The translations under genes and the position numbers were made by a program. Positions 6,201 through 12,931 of a stretch of DNA of 17,994 nt are shown one piece after another. The stretch lies in the NCBI GenBank assembly GCA_030673265.1, contig DAOVJK010000022.1, positions 1 through 17,994 on the forward strand, read 5' to 3'. Positions within the stretch are counted from its first letter, which is position 1; every line of letters starts with the position of its first letter. Under the pieces are notes generated by a model. It was given only the letters and a program-made list of their open reading frames with translations, had not been told where the DNA came from and did not search any database. Origin of the DNA: Pseudomonadota bacterium. GTDB lineage: Bacteria > Desulfobacterota > Desulfobulbia > Desulfobulbales > JAGXFP01.

Positions 6201-6653
6201 TTACAGGTTCGTAGTAAGGGACTGAACCTCCCTGGCCAGAGCCAGCATCTGGCCGACCTCGGCCATGGTGGGAGGGGTAATATTATAGCTCTCGATATCG
6301 CAGATCTCCTGGAAGGCGTCCAGGGCCTTGAGCCTTTCACCAAGACCGTTCAGACGGCCGGGCAGAAACTCTTCCATTGACTCCACCAGATCGTGCATAG
6401 TGTGGTTATAGGGGAGGTTGCCGCTCTTCATCAGCAGGGCCATGAGCAGCTTTTCGATACCCATGGCCACCAGGTTATAAAGAATCTCCGCGGTAAAAAC
6501 CTGCCGCCGTTTGGCATAGCCATTAGTGGCCGTGGCCAGGAACTGGTTGCCTTCTGCCCGATAATCCTGCCAGTCATCGATGGGTTCCTTCCTGATATCG
6601 CTAAACCCGACCAGGCTGACTGGTGGTGATCCTTGTTTTTCCTGCATTTCCAT
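6201..6653 (-). CDS. HEPN-like helical protein in the nif operon
   Basis: 150 residues from the ATG at 6653, which is 4 nt after the stop of the gene before it. A second ATG at 6647 has better spacing from AGAGG and is equally possible. The predicted protein is mainly helical. The segment TAEILYNLVAMGIEKLLMAL, followed by LMKSGNLPYNHTMHDLVESM, resembles the HEPN four-helix domain with its conserved xHxxxDL turn. The C-terminus (PPTMAEVGQMLALAREVQSL) would be the last helix. The RNase-type RxxxxH motif of toxic HEPNs is not evident, so a binding or structural role is more likely. No nucleotidyltransferase partner adjoins it. Position places it in the nitrogenase accessory set; the family assignment is tentative. 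Confidence 0.7.
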   Translation of the reverse strand: MEMQEKQGSPPVSLVGFSDIRKEPIDDWQDYRAEGNQFLATATNGYAKRRQVFTAEILYNLVAMGIEKLLMALLMKSGNLPYNHTMHDLVESMEEFLPGRLNGLGERLKALDAFQEICDIESYNITPPTMAEVGQMLALAREVQSLTTNL

Positions 6654-6657
6654 ACCT

Positions 6658-7017
6658 CTAGTCGGCAGTTGCTTCACTGAACTCGAGGCAGATGCTGTCA
6701 TCATCCTTCTCGCTCAAGACGTAGACCGCACCGGTAATAAAGCTGATTTGAGCTGCTTGTCTGCTCAAACTTAACTTATGCCCTTTAGGTGCAAAGCTCA
6801 TCTCCTGACCAAGTGCTACCTGCCGGAGGGTGGCAATATCGCGGTTTACCGTGGCCCGGTCCGCCTTTTGGTTAATATGAACCAGAACCTCCCTGTCATT
6901 GTCGGTAAACTGCAGGATTAAAGAGTTATGATCGAGAAAGACCAGGTCCTCGTAGGCATATGAAATACCCATCCCTGCCGCCTCCACTATATTTTTGACG
7001 ATACCTAATTCATTCAT
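6658..7017 (-). CDS. Conserved-looking unknown protein of the nif operon
   Basis: 119 residues from the ATG at 7017 (MNELGIVKNIVEAAGMG), with GAGGAAG upstream. An in-frame start 36 nt earlier lacks a site. The protein opens with an amphipathic helix, followed by alternating strands (DLVFLDHNSLILQF, REVLVHINQKADRATV), a helix, then SFAPKGHKLSLSR and a final strand pair. This mixed alpha/beta fold has no Cys, no signal peptide and no membrane segment. I do not recognise a family. It lies 35 nt after the ferredoxin gene and 4 nt before the HEPN-like gene, so it is firmly inside the nif transcript. Confidence 0.7.
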   Translation of the reverse strand: MNELGIVKNIVEAAGMGISYAYEDLVFLDHNSLILQFTDNDREVLVHINQKADRATVNRDIATLRQVALGQEMSFAPKGHKLSLSRQAAQISFITGAVYVLSEKDDDSICLEFSEATAD

Positions 7018-7052
7018 CTTTCTTCCTCGGTGGTAATGGATCTTGTTTGTCA

Positions 7053-7358
7053 CTACGTGGCAATCAGATAGTCAGCGGCAGGTTCGCCATCTTCCAGGCC
7101 GTCGAGGATAGTATCAATAACCTCTTCAGTATCGACGCCCTTGAACCACCAGTTTTCAGGCTGGATCACCATGATCGGGCCGCTGTCACACTGCTTGAGG
7201 CAGGTGGTGGCGGTGATCAGACAGTCCAGGCCGCGGTCCAGAACCTCTTCTTCAATGTATTGCAGGAAGCCGTCGGTCTGCTTGTGGCAGATGCCCTTTT
7301 TGTCGCCTGCGACTCGGAAGCTCTGGCAGAGAATTATTTGTCGTTCAGGGATTGCCAT
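7053..7358 (-). CDS. Thioredoxin-fold 2Fe-2S ferredoxin
   Basis: 101 residues from the ATG at 7358, preceded by AAGGAG. The four ligands Cys11, Cys24, Cys53 and Cys57 (LCQSFRVAGDKKGICHK and TTCLKQCDSGPIMVIQPENW) follow the pattern of the Clostridium pasteurianum 2Fe-2S ferredoxin/Azotobacter FeSII (Shethna protein) family. The first pair is spaced CX12C and the second CX3C, with SGPIMVI(x)PE-W next to it. Family members interact with nitrogenase: FeSII protects it from oxygen, and the clostridial protein binds the MoFe protein. A role beside nitrogenase here, in electron transfer or protection, is therefore plausible. It lies about 110 nt after the NifB-like gene. Confidence 0.88.
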   Translation of the reverse strand: MAIPERQIILCQSFRVAGDKKGICHKQTDGFLQYIEEEVLDRGLDCLITATTCLKQCDSGPIMVIQPENWWFKGVDTEEVIDTILDGLEDGEPAADYLIAT

Positions 7359-7373
7359 GGGGAACTCCTTTTT

Positions 7374-7410
7374 AAAGTTAAAAGTTATAAGTTAAAAGTG
7401 CCTAAAGTTA
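7374..7410. repeat. Heptamer repeat AAAGTTA in the NifB-like / ferredoxin gap
   Basis: AAAGTTA, AAAGTTA and TAAGTTA are in tandem at 7374-7394, and AAAGTTA recurs at 7404-7410. This AT-rich tract sits just upstream of the ferredoxin ribosome binding site within the operon, in strong contrast to the GC-rich coding sequence around it. Confidence 0.6.
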
Positions 7411-7469
7411 TGGTAGTTACGATTCAAGCATCAAGCGTGCTCAAGTTTCCTCGCTCGAATTTGCACCAC

Positions 7470-8633
7470 TCATAAACATTTTTTCTTTTTGCCGCCGCCG
7501 TAGAGGACATCTACGGTGCCCTCGATCTCGTTGTCGGTGATCAGGACGGTAATGCCGTGGTCGCCAAGAATTTGCCTGGGACTTTCACCGACGCTGGCCG
7601 TGAGGATTGCAAAGCAATCGTCCAGGGTTTCGGCAAGCTCCTGCCACCTTGAACTGCCGCGGCCCGGTTCCGGGACGGGGCGAGTGGTGAGCAGACAGGG
7701 AAGTCCGTCTTCCCTGGGGCCATAAACCAGCACCTGATAGGCCTGGCCAAGATGCAGGTCCACCTCCATCCCGTTGGAACTGACAACCGCGACATTGGGC
7801 CGCTTTTTGGTCGGGACCGGAGGGCGATCGGCAAGGCTTTCACAACTACCGAGAAAGGCAGAGCACCCGGCGCCAAGGCCGCCTGTCCTGGCTGGCTGCA
7901 GACTTGTCTCGAGATGCTCTGCCCCCTGATGCAAAGCGTTTTCCAGCATCTTTTTATCCGGGGGACTGAGCACTTTTTCTTGCGGATCTGCCGGGGCTAT
8001 GTATGGCACCAGGATCATTTTTGCGGCGCCGCGCCCGGCCATGGTCCTGGCAATCTCGCCGACATGACCATCGTTGACGCCGGGATAGACGGTGGTTTGG
8101 ATATTGACGGTGCAGCCCGCTTCTTTAAAGGCCGCAATGGCCCGGGCCTGCTCGTCCATCAGCATCGCTGTCGCCTGGCCCAGGGGAATCGTTTTCTTGT
8201 CCGGCCTGATCCAGGCATACAGTTTATCAGCCACTTCATGGTCTACGGCATCAACCAGCAGCGTGACGGAACTCACCCCGAGTTCCTTAAGGGTCCCGGC
8301 AAACTTCTCCCCATGAATCCCGAGGGTGGTAAGCGTCAAGACGATATCCGGGTGGTTCTGGCGGATCAGAAGAAGGGTCTCCTCGGTGAGGCTGATTTCT
8401 GCCAGCGGGTCACCCGGTCCGGCAAGATCAACCGCCGCTACGGCCGCGCCCGCCCGGAGGTGTTCTGCCACCCAGTTCAGGGCTCCGCCGGGAGGCACGG
8501 CCCGCGCATTTTTCTCCAACGGCTCGAAACGAATTCGAGCCACTGGTCGTGGCGCTACCGGCAGGGTGAGCGTGATCGGCGCACCACCACTGCAACAGGA
8601 CCGGTCATCTTTGCCTAATTGAATAGTTGTCAT
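7470..8633 (-). CDS. NifB-like / NifX fusion protein lacking the radical-SAM CxxxCxxC motif
   Basis: 387 residues. Residues 24-29 (LPVAPR), 72-78 (GPGDPLA), 127-142 (VDAVDHEVADKLYAWI) and 183-190 (YPGVNDGH) align with NifB, the radical-SAM enzyme that builds the NifB-co core of the FeMo cofactor. NifB has LPVAPRC followed by the CxxxCxxC cluster cysteines; here LPVAPR is followed by PVARIRFEPLEKNARAVPP with no Cys. Residues 280-378 form the NifX/NafY-like cofactor-binding domain that also ends NifB, but its usual HFGHA is changed to HLGQA. Cys pairs remain at 13-14, at 257/264 and at the tail (KKKKCL). The frame is uninterrupted and codon use is like its neighbours, so it is a maintained gene rather than decay. 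It follows nifK by 69 nt. SAM radical chemistry should be impossible. A cofactor carrier or scaffold role is inference. Confidence 0.85.
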   Translation of the reverse strand: MTTIQLGKDDRSCCSGGAPITLTLPVAPRPVARIRFEPLEKNARAVPPGGALNWVAEHLRAGAAVAAVDLAGPGDPLAEISLTEETLLLIRQNHPDIVLTLTTLGIHGEKFAGTLKELGVSSVTLLVDAVDHEVADKLYAWIRPDKKTIPLGQATAMLMDEQARAIAAFKEAGCTVNIQTTVYPGVNDGHVGEIARTMAGRGAAKMILVPYIAPADPQEKVLSPPDKKMLENALHQGAEHLETSLQPARTGGLGAGCSAFLGSCESLADRPPVPTKKRPNVAVVSSNGMEVDLHLGQAYQVLVYGPREDGLPCLLTTRPVPEPGRGSSRWQELAETLDDCFAILTASVGESPRQILGDHGITVLITDNEIEGTVDVLYGGGKKKKCL

Positions 8634-8662
8634 TTTTCTTTACCGTATGTCGGGATCTCGTA

Positions 8663-8697
8663 TCCCCAGGGCCAGAGTTTAAGCCTGTCCCTGGGGA
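8663..8697. other. Hairpin between nifK and the NifB-like gene
   Basis: TCCCCAGGG (8663-8671) pairs perfectly with CCCTGGGGA (8689-8697) around a 17-nt loop, 5 nt after the nifK stop. No T-tract follows on the minus strand, so this is more likely an mRNA processing or stability element, or partial attenuation, than a full terminator. The start codon of the next gene has only a weak site (AAAGAAA). Confidence 0.6.
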
Positions 8698-8702
8698 ATT
8701 TA

Positions 8703-10076
8703 TTAAAGAACCAGTTCAAACTTCTGTTCCGCTGCGTCTCTATCCTGACGATCCATCAACACGCCGAGAATCTTCTCAAGCAGTCGCAAGCCGCCCTTGT
8801 AACCGACGGTGGGAAAATACTGATGCCCCTGGCGGTCGAGGATGGGGAAGCCCCAGCGCACGTAAGGCAGGTCTTCATCACGGGCGATATACTTGCAGTA
8901 GGTATTGCCAAGGAGCAGATCAACCGGCTCGTTCTTGATCCACTGATGGAGGAGAAACATATCTCCTTTGGCCTTGACGTTGACCTCGCAGCCCATATCC
9001 TTGGTGATCTCCCTGATCCGTTTCTCGAACTTCTTGCCCGGGGTACCGGTAACAATATGAATCGGTTTCATGTCGAGAGAGACCAGGAACTCCGTCATGG
9101 CAATGAGCTGATCCGGGTCGCCGACCAGGGCCACCTTTTTACCATACAGGTATTGATGCATATCAGAAATCATGTCCACCAGCTGGCCCCGTTCATCGGT
9201 GATCTCATCGGGGATGCTCACCCCGGCAATGGTCCGCAGGGCCTCGATGAAACGGTCGGTGGCCATGAGGCCGAAGGGCATCTCCAGAATACTGCAGGGC
9301 ACCTTGTACTTGGTATCAAGCGCCCGGGCCGCATCGCCGGAGCACCATTCGCCAAGAGCCAGGGTGCCGATAGAATCGCCGCAACTCTGCAGCTCGGCAA
9401 CCGTGGTACCGCCATCGGGAAACATCTTGTACTCGCCGGACAGGGGGCCGTTCAAGACGCCCGAGGTATCCGGAAAGAGGATGGTCTTGACCCCGATCAG
9501 GCCGGTCAGCCGCTTGATCTCCTCCATATCGCAAGGCTCCACCCAGCCGGGGATAATGTTGACCTTGCCATTCTTCTTGCCGGTGGGCTCGGCCATCATG
9601 GCCATCGCCTTGACCATACTGGAAAACCCGGTGACATGGGAGCCGGCGTAGCTCGGCGTAGAGCAGCTGATGACGTGCTTGCCTTCGGGGATCTTGCCTT
9701 CGGTTTCCGCCTTTTTCTTGATCTGGGGGAGATCGTCGCCGATGGTCTCGGACAGGCAGGTGGTATGGACAGCAATCACCTCCGGTGCATAGACCGTGAA
9801 GATATTATTGATGGCCTGCAGCATATTGGCCTGGCCGCCGAACACCGAAGCACCCTCGGTAAACGAGCTGGTGGAGGCGGAGATCGGCTCTTTATAATGC
9901 CGGGTCAAGGTGCTGCGGTGATAAGCGCAGCAGCCCTGGGATCCATGGCTATGGGGCAGACAGCCGTGGATACCCAAGGCCGCATACATGGCACCGATAG
10001 GCTGGCAGGTCTTGGCCGGATTAATGGTCAGGGCCTTGCGCTCGGTGATCTTTTTGGGAGTATGTCTTAGTAGCAT
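8703..10076 (-). CDS. nifK: Nitrogenase molybdenum-iron protein beta chain
   Basis: 457 residues from the ATG at 10076, which follows GAGGAT. P-cluster ligands equivalent to Azotobacter beta Cys70, Cys95 and Cys153 are visible as Cys24 (KTCQPIGAMYAALGIHGC), Cys49 (HGSQGCCAYHRS) and Cys107 (VHTTCLSETIGDDL). The N-terminus is about 45 residues shorter than in the Azotobacter protein, as in the anaerobe/methanogen groups. It pairs with NifD to form the alpha2beta2 dinitrogenase and holds half of each P-cluster. It is separated from nifD by 381 nt of repeats, much more than usual for this obligate 1:1 pair. It is the second subunit gene of the sigma-54 driven operon starting at nifH. Confidence 0.98.
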   Translation of the reverse strand: MLLRHTPKKITERKALTINPAKTCQPIGAMYAALGIHGCLPHSHGSQGCCAYHRSTLTRHYKEPISASTSSFTEGASVFGGQANMLQAINNIFTVYAPEVIAVHTTCLSETIGDDLPQIKKKAETEGKIPEGKHVISCSTPSYAGSHVTGFSSMVKAMAMMAEPTGKKNGKVNIIPGWVEPCDMEEIKRLTGLIGVKTILFPDTSGVLNGPLSGEYKMFPDGGTTVAELQSCGDSIGTLALGEWCSGDAARALDTKYKVPCSILEMPFGLMATDRFIEALRTIAGVSIPDEITDERGQLVDMISDMHQYLYGKKVALVGDPDQLIAMTEFLVSLDMKPIHIVTGTPGKKFEKRIREITKDMGCEVNVKAKGDMFLLHQWIKNEPVDLLLGNTYCKYIARDEDLPYVRWGFPILDRQGHQYFPTVGYKGGLRLLEKILGVLMDRQDRDAAEQKFELVL

Positions 10077-10164
10077 TGTTTTATCCTCAAAAATTGAGTG
10101 AAAAGTCTATTTATCAGCCGCTGATGGCTAAGATAATGATTAGGAGATACTTTCAGTTCGAGCC

Positions 10165-10346
10165 GCCGATGGCCAGGCCCAAGAGGTGCAAACCTTACAG
10201 TCAAAGCCAATGGCTGTGCCAAAGAGGTGCAAACCTTACAGTCAAAGCCGATGGCTGAGCCAGAGAGGTGCAAACCTTACAGTCAAAGCCGATGGCTGAG
10301 CCAGAGAGGTGCAAACCTTCCAATCAAAGCCGATGGCTAAGCCGAA
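10165..10346. repeat. 41-bp tandem repeat array between nifD and nifK
   Basis: Four units start at 10183, 10224, 10265 and 10306, each exactly 41 bp. Units 2 and 3 are identical, unit 1 differs in a few bases, and unit 4 differs near positions 15-17 and at the end. A partial unit (GCCGATGGC...) precedes at 10165. Each unit contains GAGGTGCAAACCTT, a small inverted repeat AGGT-GCAA-ACCT, and GCCGATGGCTGAGCC. The period is not a multiple of 3 and no frame runs through it, so it is non-coding. There are no variable spacers, so it is not a CRISPR array. In the nif mRNA each unit can form two short hairpins. Confidence 0.9.
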
Positions 10347-10449
10347 ATCGTCGGATGCAAGGCGCCCGGATTTCGCGAAGTGAGGCGTACGTCAGTACGC
10401 CGCAGCGCCGCGATAATCCGGAGCAACGCCGCAGCCGGCGACTTTCGGC
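10341..10449. repeat. 109-bp imperfect palindrome directly after nifD
   Basis: The outer arms GCCGAAATCGTCGG and CCGGCGACTTTCGGC, inner arms CCGGATTTCGCG and CGCGATAATCCGG, and a perfect apical hairpin GGCGTAC-GTCA-GTACGCC (10384-10401) make one long cruciform-like structure. It starts 8 nt past the nifD stop on the transcribed strand and touches the last 41-bp unit. The form is that of a REP/MITE-type extragenic palindrome. In the mRNA it would be a very stable hairpin able to protect the upstream nifHI1I2D message or attenuate nifK. Confidence 0.8.
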
Positions 10450-10457
10450 GACGCCAT

Positions 10458-12098
10458 CTATTCCCAGTTGTACGAGGCCGTAAGCCTCGCATTCTTCTGC
10501 CAGGGGGCCTTCATATAGCCCCAGACCCGGGAGTTCACCAGCCGGTCGATCTCCTTGTAAAAGTTGACCGCACCCTGGAACCCGGCATAAGGGCCGCCGG
10601 AGTCGTAGCTGTGCAGCTGCTTCATGGGCACGCCCAGTTTCTGGATGGAGTATTTCTCCTTGATCCCGGCGCAGAAGATATCCGGCTTCATCAGTTCCAC
10701 CAGCTTTTCCGCCTCGTACTGGTTGAGATCATCGACAATGATAGTGCCCTTGTCCATATCCACAGACAGGCCGTCATACTCCTTGAACTTATAGCCCGCC
10801 TTGTCCAGGGCCTTCAGCTCCTTGGCGCTCTTGCGCGGCTTGAAGCGGGTCTCGTCCGCTTCAACAGTAAGCTCCTCGATATTCCGGCTATCGGCATCGA
10901 GCTTGATGTTGGGCAGCACCTGGCGACCTTCGTAATCATCCTGATGGCCAAACTCATAACCGGCCGAGATGGTCTTCATGCCCAGCTCGTCAAAGAGCTC
11001 CTTGTAATGGTGGGCCCGGGAGCCGCCGACAAACATCATCGCGGTCTTTTCGGCGGTGCGGGGCAGGATCTCCACCAGGGATGCGTCAACCGCGGGCATC
11101 TCTTCGCTGATGACCTCTTCGACCTTATCGATAAGCCCCTGCTCGCCGAAATAATCGGCAATTTTGCGTAAGCTCTTGGCCGTGGCCTTGGCGCCGATAA
11201 AGTTCACCTTGACCCAGGGAATGCCGTACTTGGTCTCCATCATGTCGGCCACATAGTTAATGGAGCGGTGACACATGACCGCATTGAGATCGGCGGTATG
11301 GGAGGAGGCAAACTGGTCATAGGTTGCGTTGCCGGAAAAGGTTGAAATACAGGTAATGCCGCATTTCTGAAAGATCCGGTCAATCTCGAAGCCGTCGCCG
11401 CCAATATTGTACTCGCCGAGCAGGTTGATCTTGTACTTGCCGGGCTTGACCTCGTCGTTTTCACCGACAATATGACGGAACACCTGGTTATTGGCAATGT
11501 GATGGCCAGCCGACTGGGAAACCCCCTTGTAGCCCTCACATGAAAAGGCGTAAACGTTGCAGTCGCCGAATTTCTCCTTCATGTTCTTGGTGACGGTGTG
11601 GATATCATCACCGATCAGACCCACCGGGCAGGTAGCAAACACCGCAATGGACTTAGGGTGAAAGAGGTCGTAGGCCTCCTGAATCGCAGTCTCCAGCTTC
11701 TTTTCACCGCCAAAGATGATGTCCTGCTCCTGCATGTCGGTGGAAAAACAATAATTCATGAAGTTCTCACCGTCCGGGCCGGCATCGGTCTGGTTCCGCC
11801 TGGTCAACCAGGCATAAAAGCTGCAGCCGATAGGACCGTGGACAATATTGACAATATCACGGGTCGGACCCATGATAACGCCCTTACAGCCGGCGTATGT
11901 ACAGCCGCGCATGGAGATGATCCCCGGAATGGTGCGCACGTTGGCGGTGAGCGCCGGGGTCTCATTCTGCAAGGCCTCATTGATCATGATCTGCTTGGCG
12001 CGTTTGCGGGCTACCTTGGGTGGATACTTCGCAATAAGTTCCGCCTTGATATCGGCCGGGTCCCACTGCACCATTTTTTTTTGGGTTGCGGTTGCCAT
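10458..12098 (-). CDS. nifD: Nitrogenase molybdenum-iron protein alpha chain
   Basis: 546 residues from the ATG at 12098, preceded by AAGGAGG. FeMo-cofactor ligands are Cys276 (VMCHRSINY) and His496 (KQLHSYDSGGPYAGF). P-cluster ligands are Cys66 (RGCTYAGCKG), Cys92 (HGPIGCSFYAW) and Cys157 (FATCPVGLIGDDI). The active-site pair equivalent to Gln191/His195 of Azotobacter appears as Gln195 and His199 (GVSQSAGHHIAN). Residues about 390-445 form the long insertion typical of nitrogenases from anaerobes and methanogens. No VnfD/AnfD signature is evident and no delta-subunit gene (vnfG/anfG) is present, so this is the Mo enzyme. It lies 12 nt after nifI2. With NifK it makes the dinitrogenase that reduces N2. 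Confidence 0.98.
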   Translation of the reverse strand: MATATQKKMVQWDPADIKAELIAKYPPKVARKRAKQIMINEALQNETPALTANVRTIPGIISMRGCTYAGCKGVIMGPTRDIVNIVHGPIGCSFYAWLTRRNQTDAGPDGENFMNYCFSTDMQEQDIIFGGEKKLETAIQEAYDLFHPKSIAVFATCPVGLIGDDIHTVTKNMKEKFGDCNVYAFSCEGYKGVSQSAGHHIANNQVFRHIVGENDEVKPGKYKINLLGEYNIGGDGFEIDRIFQKCGITCISTFSGNATYDQFASSHTADLNAVMCHRSINYVADMMETKYGIPWVKVNFIGAKATAKSLRKIADYFGEQGLIDKVEEVISEEMPAVDASLVEILPRTAEKTAMMFVGGSRAHHYKELFDELGMKTISAGYEFGHQDDYEGRQVLPNIKLDADSRNIEELTVEADETRFKPRKSAKELKALDKAGYKFKEYDGLSVDMDKGTIIVDDLNQYEAEKLVELMKPDIFCAGIKEKYSIQKLGVPMKQLHSYDSGGPYAGFQGAVNFYKEIDRLVNSRVWGYMKAPWQKNARLTASYNWE

Positions 12099-12110
12099 TA
12101 TATTTCCTCC

Positions 12111-12485
12111 TTAGGAGATGGACTTAATGCCCATCTCTCCTGTCCTGACCCGGACTGCATCGCTAATCGGCAAGACAAAGACCTTGCCGTCACCCGGCAT
12201 GCCGGTTTTGTTTGTGTTGACAATGGTGTCTACGACGCAGGGAACCTGGCTGTCTTCCACCACGGCGGTAACCATCCGCTTGGGATAGAGCTTGCCCTTT
12301 TCGCCCAGCAGGGCGGCGGCCTCCTCATAGCCCTGTTCAACACCTTCCAGAACCTGGGGATTGGCAAAGCCTTTGCCGCGACCATGGGCCTCATGGGCAA
12401 AGAAGGCATCCACACCGCAATCGGTAAGGGCCTGCTTGGTCTGGTTCATCATGTTAATGCGCACAACGGCGATCACCTCTTTCAT
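12111..12485 (-). CDS. nifI2: Nitrogenase PII-type regulator NifI2
   Basis: 124 residues. The start ATG overlaps the stop of nifI1 by 4 nt (ATGA), indicating translational coupling. PII (GlnB) family features are present: MKEVIAVVRINMMNQTKQAL as strand-helix, a T-loop region longer than in classical GlnB and without the uridylylated Tyr context, and GMPGDGKVFVLPISDAVRVRTGE as the B-loop and final strands. In methanogens NifI1 and NifI2 form a complex that binds dinitrogenase and blocks its reaction with NifH when 2-oxoglutarate is low, that is, when ammonia is sufficient. The position between nifH and nifD is the signature of that system. Confidence 0.95.
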   Translation of the reverse strand: MKEVIAVVRINMMNQTKQALTDCGVDAFFAHEAHGRGKGFANPQVLEGVEQGYEEAAALLGEKGKLYPKRMVTAVVEDSQVPCVVDTIVNTNKTGMPGDGKVFVLPISDAVRVRTGEMGIKSIS

Positions 12486-12838
12486 GCCGGCACCCCCTCG
12501 GAGGCGGCTGCGGTCTCCTTGACCCCGGAACTGATGGTATATGACTCTTCCACCTCGCTGATAAAGATTTTACCGTCACCAAAGGCGCCTTTGCCTTTAC
12601 TGCGAGCCGTCGCCATCACGGTTTCAATAACGAAATCCTTGTCTGCCGCATTGACCACGCTCATCAGCATGACCTTGGGGAGCTCATCGTAGGTGACCTC
12701 GCCGATTTTGATGCCGCGCTGCTTACCACGACCGGCCACGGCATATTTGGTAACGGCCGGGAAACCGGCATCCATGAGGGCCGCCAGCACGGCGTCAGCT
12801 TTTTCGGGCCGAATAATTGATCTGATCATTATCATCAT
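12482..12838 (-). CDS. nifI1: Nitrogenase PII-type regulator NifI1
   Basis: 118 residues from the ATG at 12838, which has GGAG 8 nt upstream. In-frame ATGs at 12835 and 12829 are alternatives, and the longer frame to 12886 lacks a site. The PII fold is shown by MIRSIIRPEKADAVLAALMD at the N-terminus, then AVAGRGKQRGIKIGEVTYDELPKVML around the T-loop and GKGAFGDGKIFISEVEESY at the B-loop. The T-loop carries the short GRGKQRG form of NifI1 rather than the Tyr of GlnB. It works together with NifI2 in ammonia switch-off. The gene follows nifH by about 88 nt, across a small hairpin and a copy of the nifD-nifK repeat core. Confidence 0.95.
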   Translation of the reverse strand: MMIMIRSIIRPEKADAVLAALMDAGFPAVTKYAVAGRGKQRGIKIGEVTYDELPKVMLMSVVNAADKDFVIETVMATARSKGKGAFGDGKIFISEVEESYTISSGVKETAAASEGVPA

Positions 12839-12903
12839 TGTTCTTTCTCCAAACTTAAGTTCTTTTAAATTATCCAGATGGTTCAATCTGAAGTTCAGCT
12901 TAT

Positions 12904-12931
12904 GAGGTGCAAACCTGATGGTGCAATCAGG
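12904..12931. repeat. Repeat core copy and hairpin at the nifH stop
   Basis: GAGGTGCAAACCT at 12904-12916 is identical to the first 13 bases of the 41-bp unit found between nifD and nifK. It overlaps an inverted repeat CCTGAT-GGTGCA-ATCAGG (12914-12931), which spans the nifH stop codon. In the mRNA this gives a 6-bp hairpin at the nifH 3' end, a position where processing or stabilisation of nifH message is known in other diazotrophs. Confidence 0.6.

Noticed and set aside
7752..8618. 288-residue plus-strand frame opposite the NifB-like gene
   Set aside because: Antisense shadow; the minus-strand frame aligns with NifB and NifX.
8619..10070. 483-residue open frame on the plus strand opposite nifK
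   Set aside because: It is the antisense shadow of GC-rich nifK, with a Gly/Leu/His-rich composition and no family match. nifK on the other strand has all its conserved ligands.
10067..10273. Small minus-strand gene within the 41-bp repeats
   Set aside because: The period is not a multiple of three, so the peptide has no consistent repeat. It overlaps the nifK start and lacks a ribosome site.
10165..10346. CRISPR array between nifD and nifK
   Set aside because: The 41-bp units are contiguous, with no variable spacers and no cas genes nearby.
11598..12692. 364-residue plus-strand frame opposite nifD, nifI2 and nifI1
   Set aside because: It spans three proven genes on the other strand and has no coherent domains.
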